In this document: piece after piece, positions 39,693 to 44,322 of the stretch
Layout: each line of letters starts with the position of its first letter
Numbering within the stretch: the first letter of the stretch is position 1
Notes under the pieces: generated by a model
Told to the model about the DNA's origin: nothing
What the model saw: only the letters and a program-made list of their open reading frames with translations
Databases searched by the model: none
NCBI RefSeq assembly: GCF_000002235.5
Contig: NW_022145604.1
Span: 32,998,908 to 33,062,907 of the forward strand
DNA from: Strongylocentrotus purpuratus
Lineage: Eukaryota; Echinodermata; Echinoidea; Camarodonta; Strongylocentrotidae
DNA length: 64,000 nt
Direction: 5' to 3'
Translations under genes and position numbers: made by a program

Positions 39693-40032
39693 CCTCTCTC
39701 TATCTAATAATAGATTTCCATTATGAGAAACTTAAAAAAAAAAGTTGCAATGAATTGCCTTTTAAGGCCAATACCTGTTCAAAATGTCCATGTTTGGCAT
39801 TCTGAAAAGTAAAAGTCGCAAATTTGAACATAAATGGTAATCTGTTTAATCATATAACAGGTTTAGGTAATCTGTTTATTTAAAACAAGAGCAATAAGAG
39901 CATAAAGAGATTAGAAAAAATGTACATCAGAGCCATTTTCTCACCTGGGTGAAGTAAGGCCGTTTTAGGAGGAGGCGGGGGCACCGTGATTACCCGATGT
40001 GATAGAAGCATCTCCATTCCCGCTCGATTTTT
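2516..40032 (-). CDS. RAPGEF4: EPAC-family cAMP-regulated Rap guanine-nucleotide exchange factor (partial, 19 exons)
   Basis: Nineteen minus-strand exons join into about 888 codons with no internal stop and matching phases. Known role of the family: cAMP binding to the CNB domain releases autoinhibition, and the CDC25-homology domain then catalyses GDP/GTP exchange on Rap1/Rap2 at membranes. Domain order in joined residues: Pro/Ser/Arg linker 1-76, DEP about 95-175, CNB-B about 230-345, REM about 380-505, RA-like about 568-655, CDC25-HD from about 665 to the end. The phosphate-binding cassette reads [15 protein letters not shown] (302-316), with the EPAC-type Lys where PKA has Glu, and the conserved Arg313. 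The catalytic stretch [20 protein letters not shown] is intact. Similarity to mammalian EPAC2 is very high in CNB-B and CDC25-HD. The N-terminus and the last C-terminal exon were not found. The gene may be the single invertebrate RAPGEF3/4 orthologue, so the symbol is approximate. Confidence 0.93.
2806..2885 (+). repeat. SINE/LINE 3'-tail-like fragment
   Basis: The sequence has a GCGCC..GGCGC hairpin followed by CTATATCAAATAT and a GGATT repeat. This resembles the GCGC-hairpin tails of other interspersed elements in this window (23600s and 26930s). A short remnant only. Confidence 0.45.
3299..3628. mobile_element. Inverted-repeat (MITE-like) element, GTGTTTCATAAAG family, 7-bp TSD
   Basis: The left arm (about 3299-3355) and right arm (about 3570-3628) are inverted copies of roughly 55 bp, each with GGGGTGTTTCATAAAG followed by a GTAAAGTTACGCATGACTTT motif. 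The element is flanked by TAATAAG on both sides (3292-3298 and 3629-3635), a 7-bp target-site duplication. It has no coding capacity. It sits in the EPAC intron just past the 3654 donor. Two other elements here share the GTGTTTCA-AAAG terminus. Confidence 0.85.
3654..3857 (-). CDS. RAPGEF4: EPAC exon: CDC25-homology domain, helical hairpin
   Basis: This 204-bp exon (68 codons, residues 785-852) has acceptor CATCTGCAG and donor GTACGT. It encodes [60 protein letters not shown] and GLVNFEKM. The core [20 protein letters not shown] is nearly identical to both human EPACs. An inverted-repeat element with a 7-bp target duplication ends about 25 bp into the next intron. Confidence 0.99.
3991..4003. 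repeat. Poly-C tract
   Basis: A run of 12 or more C within an EPAC intron, one of at least seven G/C homopolymer runs in the window. Confidence 0.85.
4568..4641. repeat. (GA)n microsatellite beside an EPAC donor
   Basis: GA-rich dinucleotide repeat ending about 12 bp from the donor of exon 4654-4744. On the transcript strand it is a CT run near the start of the intron. Confidence 0.95.
4654..4744 (-). CDS. RAPGEF4: EPAC exon: CDC25-homology domain, catalytic hairpin region
   Basis: This 91-bp exon (residues 754-784) has acceptor TTTTCTTATAG and donor GTATGT. It encodes [20 protein letters not shown] then [10 protein letters not shown]. The pattern NSFxAIxxGLxxxxVSRLxxTW is the RasGEF signature that precedes the helical hairpin acting on the switch regions of Rap. 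A GA microsatellite starts in the intron close to the donor. Confidence 0.98.
4925..5554. mobile_element. Inverted-repeat MITE-like element with 5-bp TSD
   Basis: Termini are inverted copies: AGTGATTTCAAGTTGGGTGT on the left and the reverse complement AGTGATGTCAAGTTGGGTGT on the right. CAATG flanks both ends (4920-4924, 5555-5559). Near the left end there is a near-perfect hairpin of GGCTGGTGTTAGTGTTTA with its complement. The repeated word ACTAACACCAGC occurs through the element. It is non-coding, 630 bp, in an EPAC intron. Confidence 0.85.
5823..6001 (-). CDS. RAPGEF4: EPAC exon: CDC25-homology domain, RRFNE segment
   Basis: This 179-bp exon (residues 695-753 plus two bases) has acceptor ATGTTGTCAG and donor GTAAGG. 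It encodes [20 protein letters not shown] then [20 protein letters not shown] and [15 protein letters not shown]. It aligns along its whole length with human [20 protein letters not shown] and onward. The split His codon (CA+C) joins to [10 protein letters not shown] in the next exon. Confidence 0.98.
6397..6522 (-). CDS. RAPGEF4: EPAC exon: start of CDC25-homology catalytic domain
   Basis: This 126-bp exon (42 codons, residues 653-694) has acceptor CTTTCTCACAG and donor GTATAA. It encodes [20 protein letters not shown] then [20 protein letters not shown] and HE. The motif for entry into the RasGEF fold (ELAYQMTxYDWxLF) is intact. Confidence 0.97.
7213..7310 (-). CDS. RAPGEF4: EPAC exon: RA-like domain, second part
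   Basis: This 98-bp exon (residues 620-652) has acceptor TTATTTTCAG and donor GTAAGT. It encodes [20 protein letters not shown] then [12 protein letters not shown]. It aligns with human [20 protein letters not shown]. Phase 0 at its end joins exactly to TPLPEQEG in the next exon. Confidence 0.95.
7718..7864 (-). CDS. RAPGEF4: EPAC exon: RA-like domain, first part
   Basis: This 147-bp exon (residues 571-619) encodes [20 protein letters not shown] then [20 protein letters not shown] and LCEVKSSG. Human EPAC2 has [20 protein letters not shown]. The acceptor is taken as TTTCTGAAG and the donor GTAGGT is clear. In EPAC2 this domain binds Ras-GTP and moves the protein to the plasma membrane. Confidence 0.95.
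8319..8388 (-). CDS. RAPGEF4: EPAC exon: linker before RA-like domain
   Basis: This 70-bp exon (residues 548-570) has acceptor CTGTGTGCAG (read on the minus strand from 8398) and donor GTAAGA. It encodes [20 protein letters not shown] then KDE. It matches the human spacer with DERAQKRQPIRGSDE. A single base carries over and makes Thr with the next exon (DE-T-IFKVYC). Confidence 0.87.
8943..8997. repeat. Poly-G tract and short hairpin
   Basis: A run of about 14 G leads into GGGGGATCCAC, which pairs with GTGGATCCCCC ending near 8996, across a loop of about 24 bases. It lies in an EPAC intron. It could be a tiny foldback remnant or a chance slippage product. Confidence 0.7.
9353..9490 (-). CDS. 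RAPGEF4: EPAC exon: end of REM domain and linker
   Basis: This 138-bp exon (residues 502-547) has acceptor TTCTGTGTAG and donor GTGAGC. It encodes [20 protein letters not shown] then [20 protein letters not shown] and WQVQTQ. It aligns loosely with human [20 protein letters not shown]. Conservation is low but phase, splice signals and position fit. Confidence 0.88.
10212..10355 (-). CDS. RAPGEF4: EPAC exon: REM domain, second part
   Basis: This 144-bp exon (48 codons, residues 454-501) has acceptor CACTCTGAG and donor GTAAGA. It encodes [20 protein letters not shown] then [20 protein letters not shown] and TTIMQFLE. It aligns with human EPAC2 [20 protein letters not shown] and the following RLVLQWAAMYGDLLQEDD. 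Confidence 0.93.
10727..10786. repeat. (GA)n and poly-G tract at an exon edge
   Basis: GA repeat passing into a run of about ten G, starting some 10 bp beyond the inferred donor of exon 10794-11016. On the transcript strand this is a C- and CT-rich tract at the start of the intron. Confidence 0.9.
10794..11016 (-). CDS. RAPGEF4: EPAC exon: REM (RasGEF N-terminal) domain, first part
   Basis: This 223-bp exon (residues 379-453) has acceptor TGGTCTGTAG. It encodes [20 protein letters not shown], then [20 protein letters not shown] and [12 protein letters not shown]. Human EPAC1 has DPTETFLSDFLLTHRVFMPS, an even closer match than EPAC2. The donor is taken as GTATGA at 10793 because this joins in phase 0 to the next exon. 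The last residues ([14 protein letters not shown]) are not conserved, so the 3' boundary is less certain than the rest. Confidence 0.92.
11493..11611 (-). CDS. RAPGEF4: EPAC exon: CNB-B lid/hinge and switchboard region
   Basis: This 119-bp exon (residues 340-378) has acceptor CCTTTTCAG and donor GTGAGG. It begins [12 protein letters not shown], identical to human EPAC2, then continues [15 protein letters not shown] and an Asn/His-rich variable loop ([12 protein letters not shown]). This segment contains the hinge helix that moves on cAMP binding and the start of the link to the catalytic half. Confidence 0.96.
11795..11862. repeat. Degenerate telomere-like (CCCTAA) segment
   Basis: Several CCTAACCCT and CCCTAAACC words within about 70 bp, in an EPAC intron. 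They resemble the TTAGGG telomere repeat of animals but are scattered and imperfect. Confidence 0.6.
12237..12460 (-). CDS. RAPGEF4: EPAC exon: CNB-B core with cAMP phosphate-binding cassette
   Basis: This 224-bp exon (residues 265-339) has acceptor TCCCTTATCAG and donor GTGAGT. It encodes [20 protein letters not shown], then [20 protein letters not shown] and [15 protein letters not shown]. This is the cAMP pocket. Lys304 replaces the Glu usual in PKA and channels, the known feature that distinguishes EPAC ligand preference. Arg313, which binds the cyclic phosphate, is present. A 36-bp minisatellite lies about 40 bp upstream of the acceptor. Confidence 0.98.
12498..12890. repeat. 36-bp minisatellite, about 10 copies
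   Basis: The unit is a 36-bp repeat built on TTTTGAATGTAATTGTGAAT followed by GTCACTATGAATGCCA, itself made of smaller GAATGT/GTGAAT words. Because 36 is a multiple of three, long meaningless frames open on both strands. It fills the intron immediately upstream of the CNB-B core exon. Confidence 0.95.
13282..13427 (-). CDS. RAPGEF4: EPAC exon: hinge helix and start of CNB-B
   Basis: This 146-bp exon (residues 216-264) has acceptor ATTCTCTTAG and donor GTAAGT. It encodes [20 protein letters not shown] and [20 protein letters not shown], then CHEKAGTV. Human EPAC2 reads [20 protein letters not shown] here, so this is one of the best conserved parts of the gene. It covers the helices that lead into the cAMP-binding beta barrel. 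Confidence 0.97.
17108..17284. repeat. (GA)n-(GT)n-(GA)n compound microsatellite
   Basis: GA repeat, then about 40 bases of GT/GC alternation, then GA again. The GT/GC part is alternating purine-pyrimidine and could adopt Z-DNA. Confidence 0.95.
17418..17431. promoter_or_regulatory. RFX-type X-box motif
   Basis: GTTACCATGGCAAC is a full two-half-site X-box (GTHRCC-AT-GGYAAC type), the site bound by RFX factors. It lies in the long EPAC intron outside any recognised repeat. The same 14 bases occur in reverse complement at 45403-45416. Confidence 0.5.
18092..18712. repeat. (GAT)n/(GGT)n array with higher-order structure
   Basis: About 600 bp of GAT-type trinucleotide repeat. A non-repeat word, TTGATAATAATGTTTGTTAT, recurs at about 18374, 18440 and 18616. 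A GGTGGTGATGACGACGATG word recurs about 228 bp apart (near 18304 and 18531), showing that large blocks were duplicated after the array formed. Confidence 0.95.
20998..21181 (-). CDS. RAPGEF4: EPAC exon: end of DEP domain and DEP-CNB linker
   Basis: This 184-bp exon (residues 155-215) has acceptor ATCCTCCAG and donor GTGAGT. It encodes [20 protein letters not shown], a Ser/Thr-rich turn, then [20 protein letters not shown] and RLILRK. It matches human EPAC2 from HHFQDKYLFYRF to PDAHMRMILRKP. Its first half is present again, partly decayed, in the intron upstream (21258-21405). Confidence 0.95.
21183..21250. repeat. Short GGATTAAACAAGGG-type tandem repeat
   Basis: Three to four copies of a roughly 20-bp unit containing GGATTAAACAAGGG lie directly upstream (transcript sense) of the DEP-end exon. 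They recur after the duplicated exon copy. Confidence 0.75.
21258..21405 (-). pseudogene. RAPGEF4: Partial tandem copy of EPAC exon 20998-21181 (exon fragment)
   Basis: This stretch is a near-identical copy of 21103-21240, covering the acceptor and the first half of the DEP-end exon. On the minus strand it still reads [20 protein letters not shown] then GITSTP after an intact CCAG acceptor. The second half ([11 protein letters not shown]) and the donor are missing, so as an exon it would not join in frame to the rest. A more decayed second copy lies at 21452-21541. It could be spliced as a cryptic exon but is most simply a by-product of local tandem duplication. Confidence 0.85.
21452..21541 (-). 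pseudogene. RAPGEF4: Older decayed copy of the same EPAC exon fragment
   Basis: Reverse-strand sequence aligns to the same exon start (AGCATCC, AAGATGC, GAGCAT, then GATGATTTAGGCATCACCAG) with many differences, so it looks older than the copy at 21258. It has no complete reading frame. Confidence 0.65.
21576..22292. mobile_element. Inverted-repeat element with AATTCTCGCTACCC termini
   Basis: The left end AATTCTCGCTACCCCAAATA and the right end (reverse complement AATTCTCGCTACCCTAAATA) form 20-bp terminal inverted repeats around about 717 bp. The interior has GC-rich patches and a perfect palindrome GGCGCTAGCGCC near 22170. No protein is recognised and no clear target duplication was seen. Probably a non-autonomous DNA transposon. 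Confidence 0.75.
22531..23003. mobile_element. Non-autonomous inverted-repeat element with 9-bp TSD
   Basis: TTAGACTAG flanks both ends (22522-22530 and 23004-23012). Imperfect inverted ends carry CCCGTTCTCA-TCACTT. The interior repeats GACCGCTCC and GGAACGG words many times in both orientations, giving strong self-complementarity. A 9-bp duplication is typical of Mutator-like elements (established knowledge). It ends about 95 bp from the weak donor of the DEP exon. The 116-residue frame inside it is an accident. Confidence 0.8.
23108..23342 (-). CDS. RAPGEF4: EPAC exon: DEP domain, N-terminal part
   Basis: This 235-bp exon (joined residues 77-154) has acceptor GTCTATCCTAG. It encodes VPSDK, then the DEP core [20 protein letters not shown] and EMVDWLMQQ, then [19 protein letters not shown]. 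In mammalian EPACs the DEP domain directs the protein to membranes through phosphatidic acid, and the basic RDRK/RTYR residues of that surface are kept here. The inferred donor is GTTGGA, which is weak, but it is the only position that joins in frame to the next exon ([13 protein letters not shown], human VLNHVDQEHHFQD). Confidence 0.95.
23411..23675 (+). mobile_element. tRNA-derived SINE
   Basis: The 5' part is tRNA-like with an A-box-like TGGTCAAGTGG (23418) and a B-box-like GGATCGAGTCC (23443), 25 bp apart. A conserved body follows (TTTGGCAAGACATTAATCTA), then a 3' tail with GCGCATAGAGA..CATGCGC hairpin and a TATTATTATCATTA end. It is in an EPAC intron just upstream of the DEP exon. Two more fragments of the family lie at 25195-25312 and 61915-62100. 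Confidence 0.85.
24339..24695. repeat. (CT)n, (CA)n and CTCTCCATTA tandem repeats
   Basis: CT-rich microsatellite (24339-24424), then a CT-rich spacer, then CACACA and CTCTCC/ATTACTCTCTCC repeats (24605-24695). Confidence 0.9.
25195..25312 (-). mobile_element. SINE fragment
   Basis: Reverse complement matches the body of the 23411 SINE (CCTTTGGCAAGGCAGTAATC, then CATTTGCCACTCTCCACCCA), followed by an ATTATT tail. The tRNA-like head is missing. Confidence 0.7.
26612..26993 (+). mobile_element. LINE 3' end: C-terminal end of reverse-transcriptase ORF plus 3' UTR
   Basis: The frame ending at the stop 26726-26728 reads [20 protein letters not shown] then [15 protein letters not shown]. This is the typical C-terminus of ORF2 in CR1/L2/Jockey-like non-LTR elements (AAPxLWNSLPxxxRxAxxxxxFKxxLKTxLF). 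About 200 bp of 3' UTR follow, ending in AAGCGCATAGAGA..TATGCGC hairpin and an ATT microsatellite tail. The element is 5'-truncated, as is common for LINEs. Confidence 0.88.
27014..27026. repeat. Poly-C tract
   Basis: Run of about 11 C followed by further C-rich sequence within an EPAC intron. Confidence 0.85.
27567..27939 (+). mobile_element. TTAA-flanked MITE, family A, copy 1
   Basis: The element is bounded by TTAA on both sides and begins AGGTAAAGACCAGTTATGG and ends with CCAATACTGGTCTTTACCT, an inverted terminal repeat of about 14 bp. It is 373 bp with no coding capacity. TTAA duplication is the hallmark of the piggyBac superfamily, but the termini do not start with the usual CCC, so the assignment is tentative. 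Other copies lie at 41160, 42524 and 46452. Confidence 0.85.
28977..29013. repeat. Homopolymer G tract, 37 bases
   Basis: Thirty-seven consecutive G, immediately after TGGGGT. It lies about 290 bp from EPAC exon 29305-29370; on the transcript strand it is poly-C. Open frames giving poly-Pro are artefacts. Confidence 0.95.
29172..29282. repeat. GA-rich degenerate microsatellite
   Basis: Interrupted GAGAGG and GAGA repeats ending about 22 bp below the EPAC linker exon donor, so on the transcript strand the intron starts with a CT-rich tract. Confidence 0.9.
29305..29370 (-). CDS. RAPGEF4: EPAC exon: linker before DEP domain
   Basis: This 66-bp exon (22 codons, phase 0 at both ends) has acceptor TTTGTTTCAG and donor GTAACA. 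It reads [20 protein letters not shown] followed by VK. The end aligns with human EPAC2 EPHVPLRPANTITK, just before VPSEK, and the next exon starts VPSDK, so placement is firm despite the short length. Confidence 0.85.
30048..30065. repeat. Poly-C tract
   Basis: Run of about 17 C within an EPAC intron. Confidence 0.9.
30323..31020. repeat. Half-kilobase polypyrimidine tract between 75-bp direct repeats
   Basis: From about 30406 to 30950 the plus strand is almost purely C and T (CTC and CCT triplets). The tract is flanked by direct copies of a unique sequence at 30323-30395 and 30944-31020, both carrying CAAGAGGGTC, GATGGGATA and CTTCCTCAGCTCCTTA. The tract therefore appears to have expanded within, or been bracketed by, a duplication. 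Long frames of Pro/Ser/Leu on one strand and Arg/Glu on the other are artefacts. Confidence 0.92.
31572..31929 (+). mobile_element. TTAA-flanked MITE, family B, copy 1
   Basis: Between two TTAA words, the body matches the copies at 47617-47980 and 50166-50549: GATTGGGTATCTTTG, TAAACCTTTAGGTCAGTCA, CATGACTTTTACAAGCCGAT and GCGCAATTTCTTTAG. The 5' terminus has diverged (AATGGATT instead of AGGGATT). Non-coding. Confidence 0.8.
31980..32231. repeat. (GA)n microsatellites
   Basis: Two GA arrays, at 31980-32092 and 32191-32231, separated by about 100 bp of ordinary sequence. Confidence 0.93.
32960..33085 (+). mobile_element. Probable LINE 3'-UTR remnant
   Basis: AAGGCCCCACCACAAGC, GCTTCTAAGGGTGTCC and a final TTAAAATAAACTGAACTG resemble the 3' untranslated end of CR1/L2-like LINEs. 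No coding part remains. Identification is from memory and uncertain. Confidence 0.4.
33340..33472. repeat. (CT)n microsatellite
   Basis: CT-rich interrupted dinucleotide repeat in an EPAC intron. Confidence 0.93.
33816..33841. repeat. Poly-G tract
   Basis: G-rich run ending in about 17 consecutive G before TAGGAGG. Confidence 0.9.
35626..35930. repeat. CTC trinucleotide and CT dinucleotide polypyrimidine tract
   Basis: About 300 bp of almost pure pyrimidine: C-rich words, then a CTC array, then a long CT array. It is the second largest polypyrimidine block after the one at 30.4 kb. Confidence 0.93.
36706..36811. mobile_element. Tiny palindromic (MITE-like) element
   Basis: AATTCGTCCCTATTTTCACG (left) and AATTCGTCACTGTTTTCACG (reverse complement of right) begin inverted arms of about 30 bp around a loop of about 45 bp; the arms extend through AAGTGACG. 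Only 106 bp in all. Confidence 0.7.
37258..37596. repeat. 41-bp minisatellite, about 8 copies, abutting an EPAC splice donor
   Basis: The unit is GTGAACTGATCTTAGGATCA followed by TGTTCCAGATTAAATGAGAGT (41 bp). Copies are almost identical, suggesting recent expansion. The last unit runs into the donor of exon 37598-37671: on the transcript strand the intron begins GTCAGTTCACACTC, the same word that each repeat carries as GATCAGTTCACACTC. Confidence 0.95.
37598..37671 (-). CDS. RAPGEF4: EPAC exon: Ser/Arg-rich linker
   Basis: This 74-bp exon has acceptor TCTATACAG and donor GTCAGT. It encodes [20 protein letters not shown] then PSPQ, a basic Ser-rich linker with several possible phosphorylation sites of R-R-x-S or R-x-x-S type (for example RRSSRKS). 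The two leading bases complete the Glu codon begun in the previous exon. No clear counterpart in mammalian EPAC2 is visible, as expected for a disordered linker. A 41-bp minisatellite begins immediately at its donor site. Confidence 0.72.
37950..38010. repeat. Degenerate telomere-like (CCCTAA) segment
   Basis: Scattered AACCCTA, CCCTAAAACCC and GTAACCCTA words in an EPAC intron, similar to those at 11795 and 50982. Confidence 0.5.
38079..38555. repeat. 57-bp minisatellite, about 8 copies
   Basis: Unit: CCAAACATAATATACAGAGA, then GCATTAGTATAGTTTAACTG, then CCCCCTCCCC. Four central copies are virtually identical. The 57-bp length is 19 codons, so the minus strand opens a 98-residue frame of five identical repeats, which I regard as an artefact. 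Confidence 0.95.
39652..39690. repeat. (CT)n microsatellite
   Basis: About 36 bases of pure CT repeat in an EPAC intron, about 255 bp downstream (transcript sense) of exon 39945-40032. Confidence 0.93.
39945..40032 (-). CDS. RAPGEF4: EPAC exon (1st found): linker, proline-rich
   Basis: This 88-bp exon (joined residues 1-29 plus one base) follows an acceptor ATTTCATGTAG and ends at CACCCAG before donor GTGAGA. It reads [17 protein letters not shown] followed by five prolines and KTALLHP. The split last codon completes as Glu with the next exon. The position matches the segment after CNB-A in EPAC2 (human RQYMAGLLAPP), but similarity there is weak. The call rests on splice signals, phase agreement and the absence of stops. 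It starts in phase 0, so at least one more upstream exon is expected. Confidence 0.7.
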
Positions 40033-40857
40033 CTACATGAAATATAGAAGAGAGAATTAGAGAAGACGCAGATCAATATGGAATATAGTTTATCATATTT
40101 GAATGTATACATGCTTGTGCCTTTCAACAATTTGTACCTCTATTGAGTGAAGTTCTGGAGGCACTTTATAAATTGCTCGTTTGTAAATTGTTAATCGAGC
40201 TCCAGTAATTATCAGAACATGTAGTTTCTCTCAAACCAGGTGTAGCAGTGAATGCCCTAGTGGGAAGATGTTTCTTCAATGCTCTAACATGTATGTGGAA
40301 GCTAAGTTAAAACTTCAAACCAAACATACTACCTAATATTGATCATAATTATATGTATAAAACATAAACTATGATATCATACCATCATACAAATCTACAT
40401 TGACAGCAAATATCATCACTTCAATCCACACTTCATTTTTTTCATAAAATTAAATAATCTTACTTTGTTAGAATAATACTCTTGCAATGTGGCTTTCACA
40501 TCCATGTACATGTATATCCAATTGAGATAATTTCATTTTCACTGAACAAACATTTCTGATTGGTTTAATACAAAACTAAATGCAGAGGAATAATACCACC
40601 AATTAACTTTACGAGAGATTTATTAATGAAAACTGAAATATAATATCTGCAATTATTCAACTGCACATACAAATACATCAAATGAAATTAATTTGTATTT
40701 CAACCCCCCCTCCCATTTATAACAAATATCAAATTATAGCTTGTATACATGATTAGATTTCACACGGCTTCCATTAAAAATTGTTTGATAACCCTAATTC
40801 TCTTTATGTCACATTCTTACACAACATCAGAACAAACAATATTAAGCCACATGGAGC

Positions 40858-41090
40858 CAGTGAGTGAGATAGAAAGATAGATGGATAGACAGATAGAGAA
40901 AGAGGGAGTGAGATAGACAAACAGACAAGGGGAGATAGGTAGAGAGAGACAAACAGACATAGAGTCAGACAGAGAGAGAGAGACAAACATACATGTACAG
41001 ACATAGACGCAGTAATAAAGCTCAGAAACAGAGACAGACAGAGCAAGAGAGAAAGGGAGAAGGAGAGAGAAACAGACGCACAGAAAGATC
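40858..41090. repeat. Degenerate GA/GACA repeat
   Basis: Purine-rich sequence of AGATAGA, GACAGACA and GAGAGA words, a decayed microsatellite. Confidence 0.85.
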
Positions 41091-41159
41091 GATTTAAACA
41101 TCAGATATGCTGTAAGCCGTTTACATCCAGGCATCTCAAATACACAACATGTCGCTCTA

Positions 41160-41534
41160 TTAAAGGTAAAGACCAGTATTGGTAACGCCCCAATTTCAAA
41201 AAATGAAATGGAAGCTCTCATTACGAATCATGTGAAAGAATATGTTTTGACTAATACATGATGATAAAAAATTTGCCGGGAAACCGCCTACTAATTCATA
41301 TATTTGGTAAATTTATTTCTCTCATGGTCGTGTGAGAGAGATAGGGTAGTCCCATATACATCTTTCTGTGTATAGTGCTTGTAACTTTATGAAGAATGGG
41401 CCAAATTTCTTATCATTTTGATGATTCCAGAACCTTGCAGATGCTAGATGCTAGATGATCAACCTTTTCTGATCGATTCCACAACGTTTCTTTCACAATG
41501 CAATTGCATGACCATTACTGGTCTTTACCTTTAA
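41160..41534 (-). mobile_element. TTAA-flanked MITE, family A, copy 2
   Basis: A full copy in inverse orientation to the one at 27567. It is bounded by TTAA on both sides, with AGGTAAAGACCAGT ends, and matches throughout (for example GGATTGGGCC-type and TAGATGCTAGATGATCAACC words in reverse). It is 375 bp. Confidence 0.85.
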
Positions 41535-42523
41535 GGCGTTTAGTGCGTGCGTTTTGCTGCCGTCCGGCCAATTAGTGTTGCTAATACTGCGTGGGTAATT
41601 GTTGAATTGATGATGAGGAAAAGATGTGGTAGTGCTCTATTAAACACGACCGATTGTCAGTGACTAATTACTACCTTTGCTAGGCTTCAGGAGTAATCCC
41701 ACAGATTTCATGTAATGCTTTTAAGATCGACTCTGCTGCAGAATAGATACAAGTCTAAAATCCCACTGCTAATTACTCTAATGAAAGGGAGAAGTCATCT
41801 GTGAGCCCCCCCTCTCTTCAAGCAATTAGAGAAGTATGTATCTATACACCTGTACTTGTATTAAAATCAATTAGGATGAATTTAGCAGGTAAAATGAGTT
41901 AGAAGCTGGTGGAAGTTTTAATCATTATCTGCAGATGGCACAAACTTGTGTAGTAAACAAATCGTTAGGTAAAGTTGTCAATAAATCAAAAGACAATTTT
42001 ACATGGATGTATATTTCTTTCACTTTAAAGCTATTCATTAAAGGAGAAATTATCCATGTATGGATGTACTGACAATTCTAAGCTGCTGTGAAATATCTTT
42101 TTATTCATAAGTACCGGTAGGTAATATGAGAGGTGAGAATAATTTACATACAATGTACAGCGGTAAGGTGTCATATATACCAGCAGATGTCTGCTTGTGC
42201 ACAATTATGTGCCTCTGTGACAATGCATGCAGTGGAGTGCATTTATGCTCCGACAGAGGGAAGTGATATAGCCTAAATTAAGAATTTCTTCACAATATTA
42301 TCAATCGTAAGATATTAAGACACCAAAACTGTTTTTTAAAATAAATATGAATGTATCTGGCACATGTAAATCTTTTGATACAAGTGGAACAGTATGAGTG
42401 CATACTCAACTAGTGACAAACTAAGGATTATCTTTTATAATAAGGATTAGTGAATACTGTCTGTATGGATCTATGATCACCTCTAATGACATCTTTACAG
42501 CTGACTCTTAAATCCTTCTCATC

Positions 42524-42930
42524 TTAAAGATAAAGACCAGTTATGGTCATGCGATTGCATTGTGAAGGAAACGTTGTGGAATCGATCAGAAAAGGTTGAT
42601 CATCTAGCATATAAGTATTGGTGTGTACTGCAAGGTTCTGGAATCATCAAAATGATTAGAAATTTGGCCCAGTCTTCGTAAAGTTACAAGCACTGTACAC
42701 AAAAAGATATATATGGGACTACGTACACGTGCGCGACACGTACGTTATATCTCTCACACCCCAATAGATAAAGTAATTTACCAAATATATCAATTAGTAG
42801 GCGGTTTCCCAGCAAAATTGTTATCATCATGTATTAGTCAAAACATATTCTTTCACATGATTGGTAATAAGAGCTTCCATTTCATTTTTTTTTAAATTGG
42901 GGCGTTTCCAATACTGGTCTTTACCTTTAA
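42524..42930 (+). mobile_element. TTAA-flanked MITE, family A, copy 3
   Basis: Full copy, 407 bp. It is longer than copies 1 and 2 because of a small GC-rich palindromic insertion (ACGTACACGTGCGCGACACG near 42720) and a variant TATAAGTATTGGTGTGTACT segment that it shares with copy 4. Ends are TTAA-AGATAAAGACCAGT and ACTGGTCTTTACCT-TTAA. Confidence 0.85.
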
Positions 42931-43136
42931 AAGAACCGAGGATCAACAGAATGGGATCAACAAAAGGCTGCTTTCACCATTTATGACATGCAGACTCGTT
43001 CACATTGACTTCACTTGTTCCTCTACCCAGTTCTCTTTTCACCAACGCAAACTCAAACTCTCCATACAAAGGTGTGTTCACACTAGAATCACTTATTCCT
43101 CCATTACCCTGGTTATAACATGCACACCAAACTATT

Positions 43137-43995
43137 CATACTGGCCCTGTTCACACTAGGCTTAATTACTCCCTCAGTGATCTACACACTCAAACTCTAC
43201 TGTGATATTGTACTCATTTACACTGACCTTCTTCACACTAGACTCAATTACTCCTTCAGTGATCTACACACTCAAACTCTACTGTGAAATTGTACTCATT
43301 TACACTGACCTTGTTCACACTAGACTCAATTACTACTTCAGTGATCTACACACTAAAACTCTACAGTGATACTGTACTCAATTACACTGACCTTATTCAC
43401 ACTAGACTCAATTACTCCCTCAGTTATCTACACACTCATACTCTACAGTGATACTGTACTCAATTACACTGACCTTGTTCACACTAGACTCAATTACTCC
43501 CTCAGTGATCTACACACTCAAACTCTACTGTGATATTGTACTCATTTACACTAACCTTGTTCACACTAGACTCAATTACTCCTTCAGTGATCTACACACT
43601 CAAACTCTACTGTGATATTGTACTCATTTAAAATGACCTTGTTCACACTAGAATCAATTACTACTTCAGTGATCTACACACTAAAACTCTACAGTGATAC
43701 TGTACTCAATTACACTGACCTTATTCACACTAGACTCAATTACTCCCTCAGTGATCTACACACTCAAACTCTACTGTGATACTGTACTCAATTACACTGA
43801 CCTTATTCACATTAGACTCAATTACTCCCTTATTGATCTACACACTCAAACTCTACTGTGATACTGTACTCAATTACGCTGACCTTGTTCACACTAGACT
43901 CAAATATTCCTTCAGTGATCTACACACTCAAACTCTACCGTGATACTGTACTCTATTACACAGACCTTGTTAACATTATCAATATACACACTCAA
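43137..43995. repeat. 82-bp tandem array, about 10 copies
   Basis: Unit: TTCACACTAGACTCAATTAC, TCCCTCAGTGATCTACACAC, TCAAACTCTACTGTGATACT, GTACTCAATTACACTGACCTTG. Copies differ at several positions, with two sub-variants (TGATATTGTACTCATTTACA versus TGATACTGTACTCAATTACA) interspersed. Decayed partial units extend upstream to about 42990 and downstream to about 44040. Confidence 0.95.
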
Positions 43996-44322
43996 ACTCT
44001 ACAGTGACACTATACAAAATTGGCCTTGTTCACATTTAAGACTTAATCCTAGTAAACTATCCATCACACCAAGTAAGACTAGGATGAAATACGACAAGAA
44101 TATCTTTAGATGTGAACACAGCGCTCTAAACGTCTCCAGGATGCATGCTCGTCCTGCTGTAGGGGTTTAAAAGATGGAGTTTTTACGAGGCACATTTTTC
44201 TTAGCTGTCAGCAGAAGATCATATGACCATCAATCTACCAGACAACTACCTGCATCAAATATGAGAAGAAGAGCTCTCTAGTTTATACCATGCTTAAATC
44301 CCTTGAACCAGCCTGACCAGCT

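Larger units (their letters stand above)
37672..39944. other. EPAC intron with a 57-bp array and otherwise plain sequence
   Basis: Besides the degenerate telomere-like words at 37950-38010, the 57-bp array at 38079-38555 and a CT run at 39652-39690, no feature is seen. The part at 39180-39560 is non-repetitive with many TAAT/ATTA words. Confidence 0.5.
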
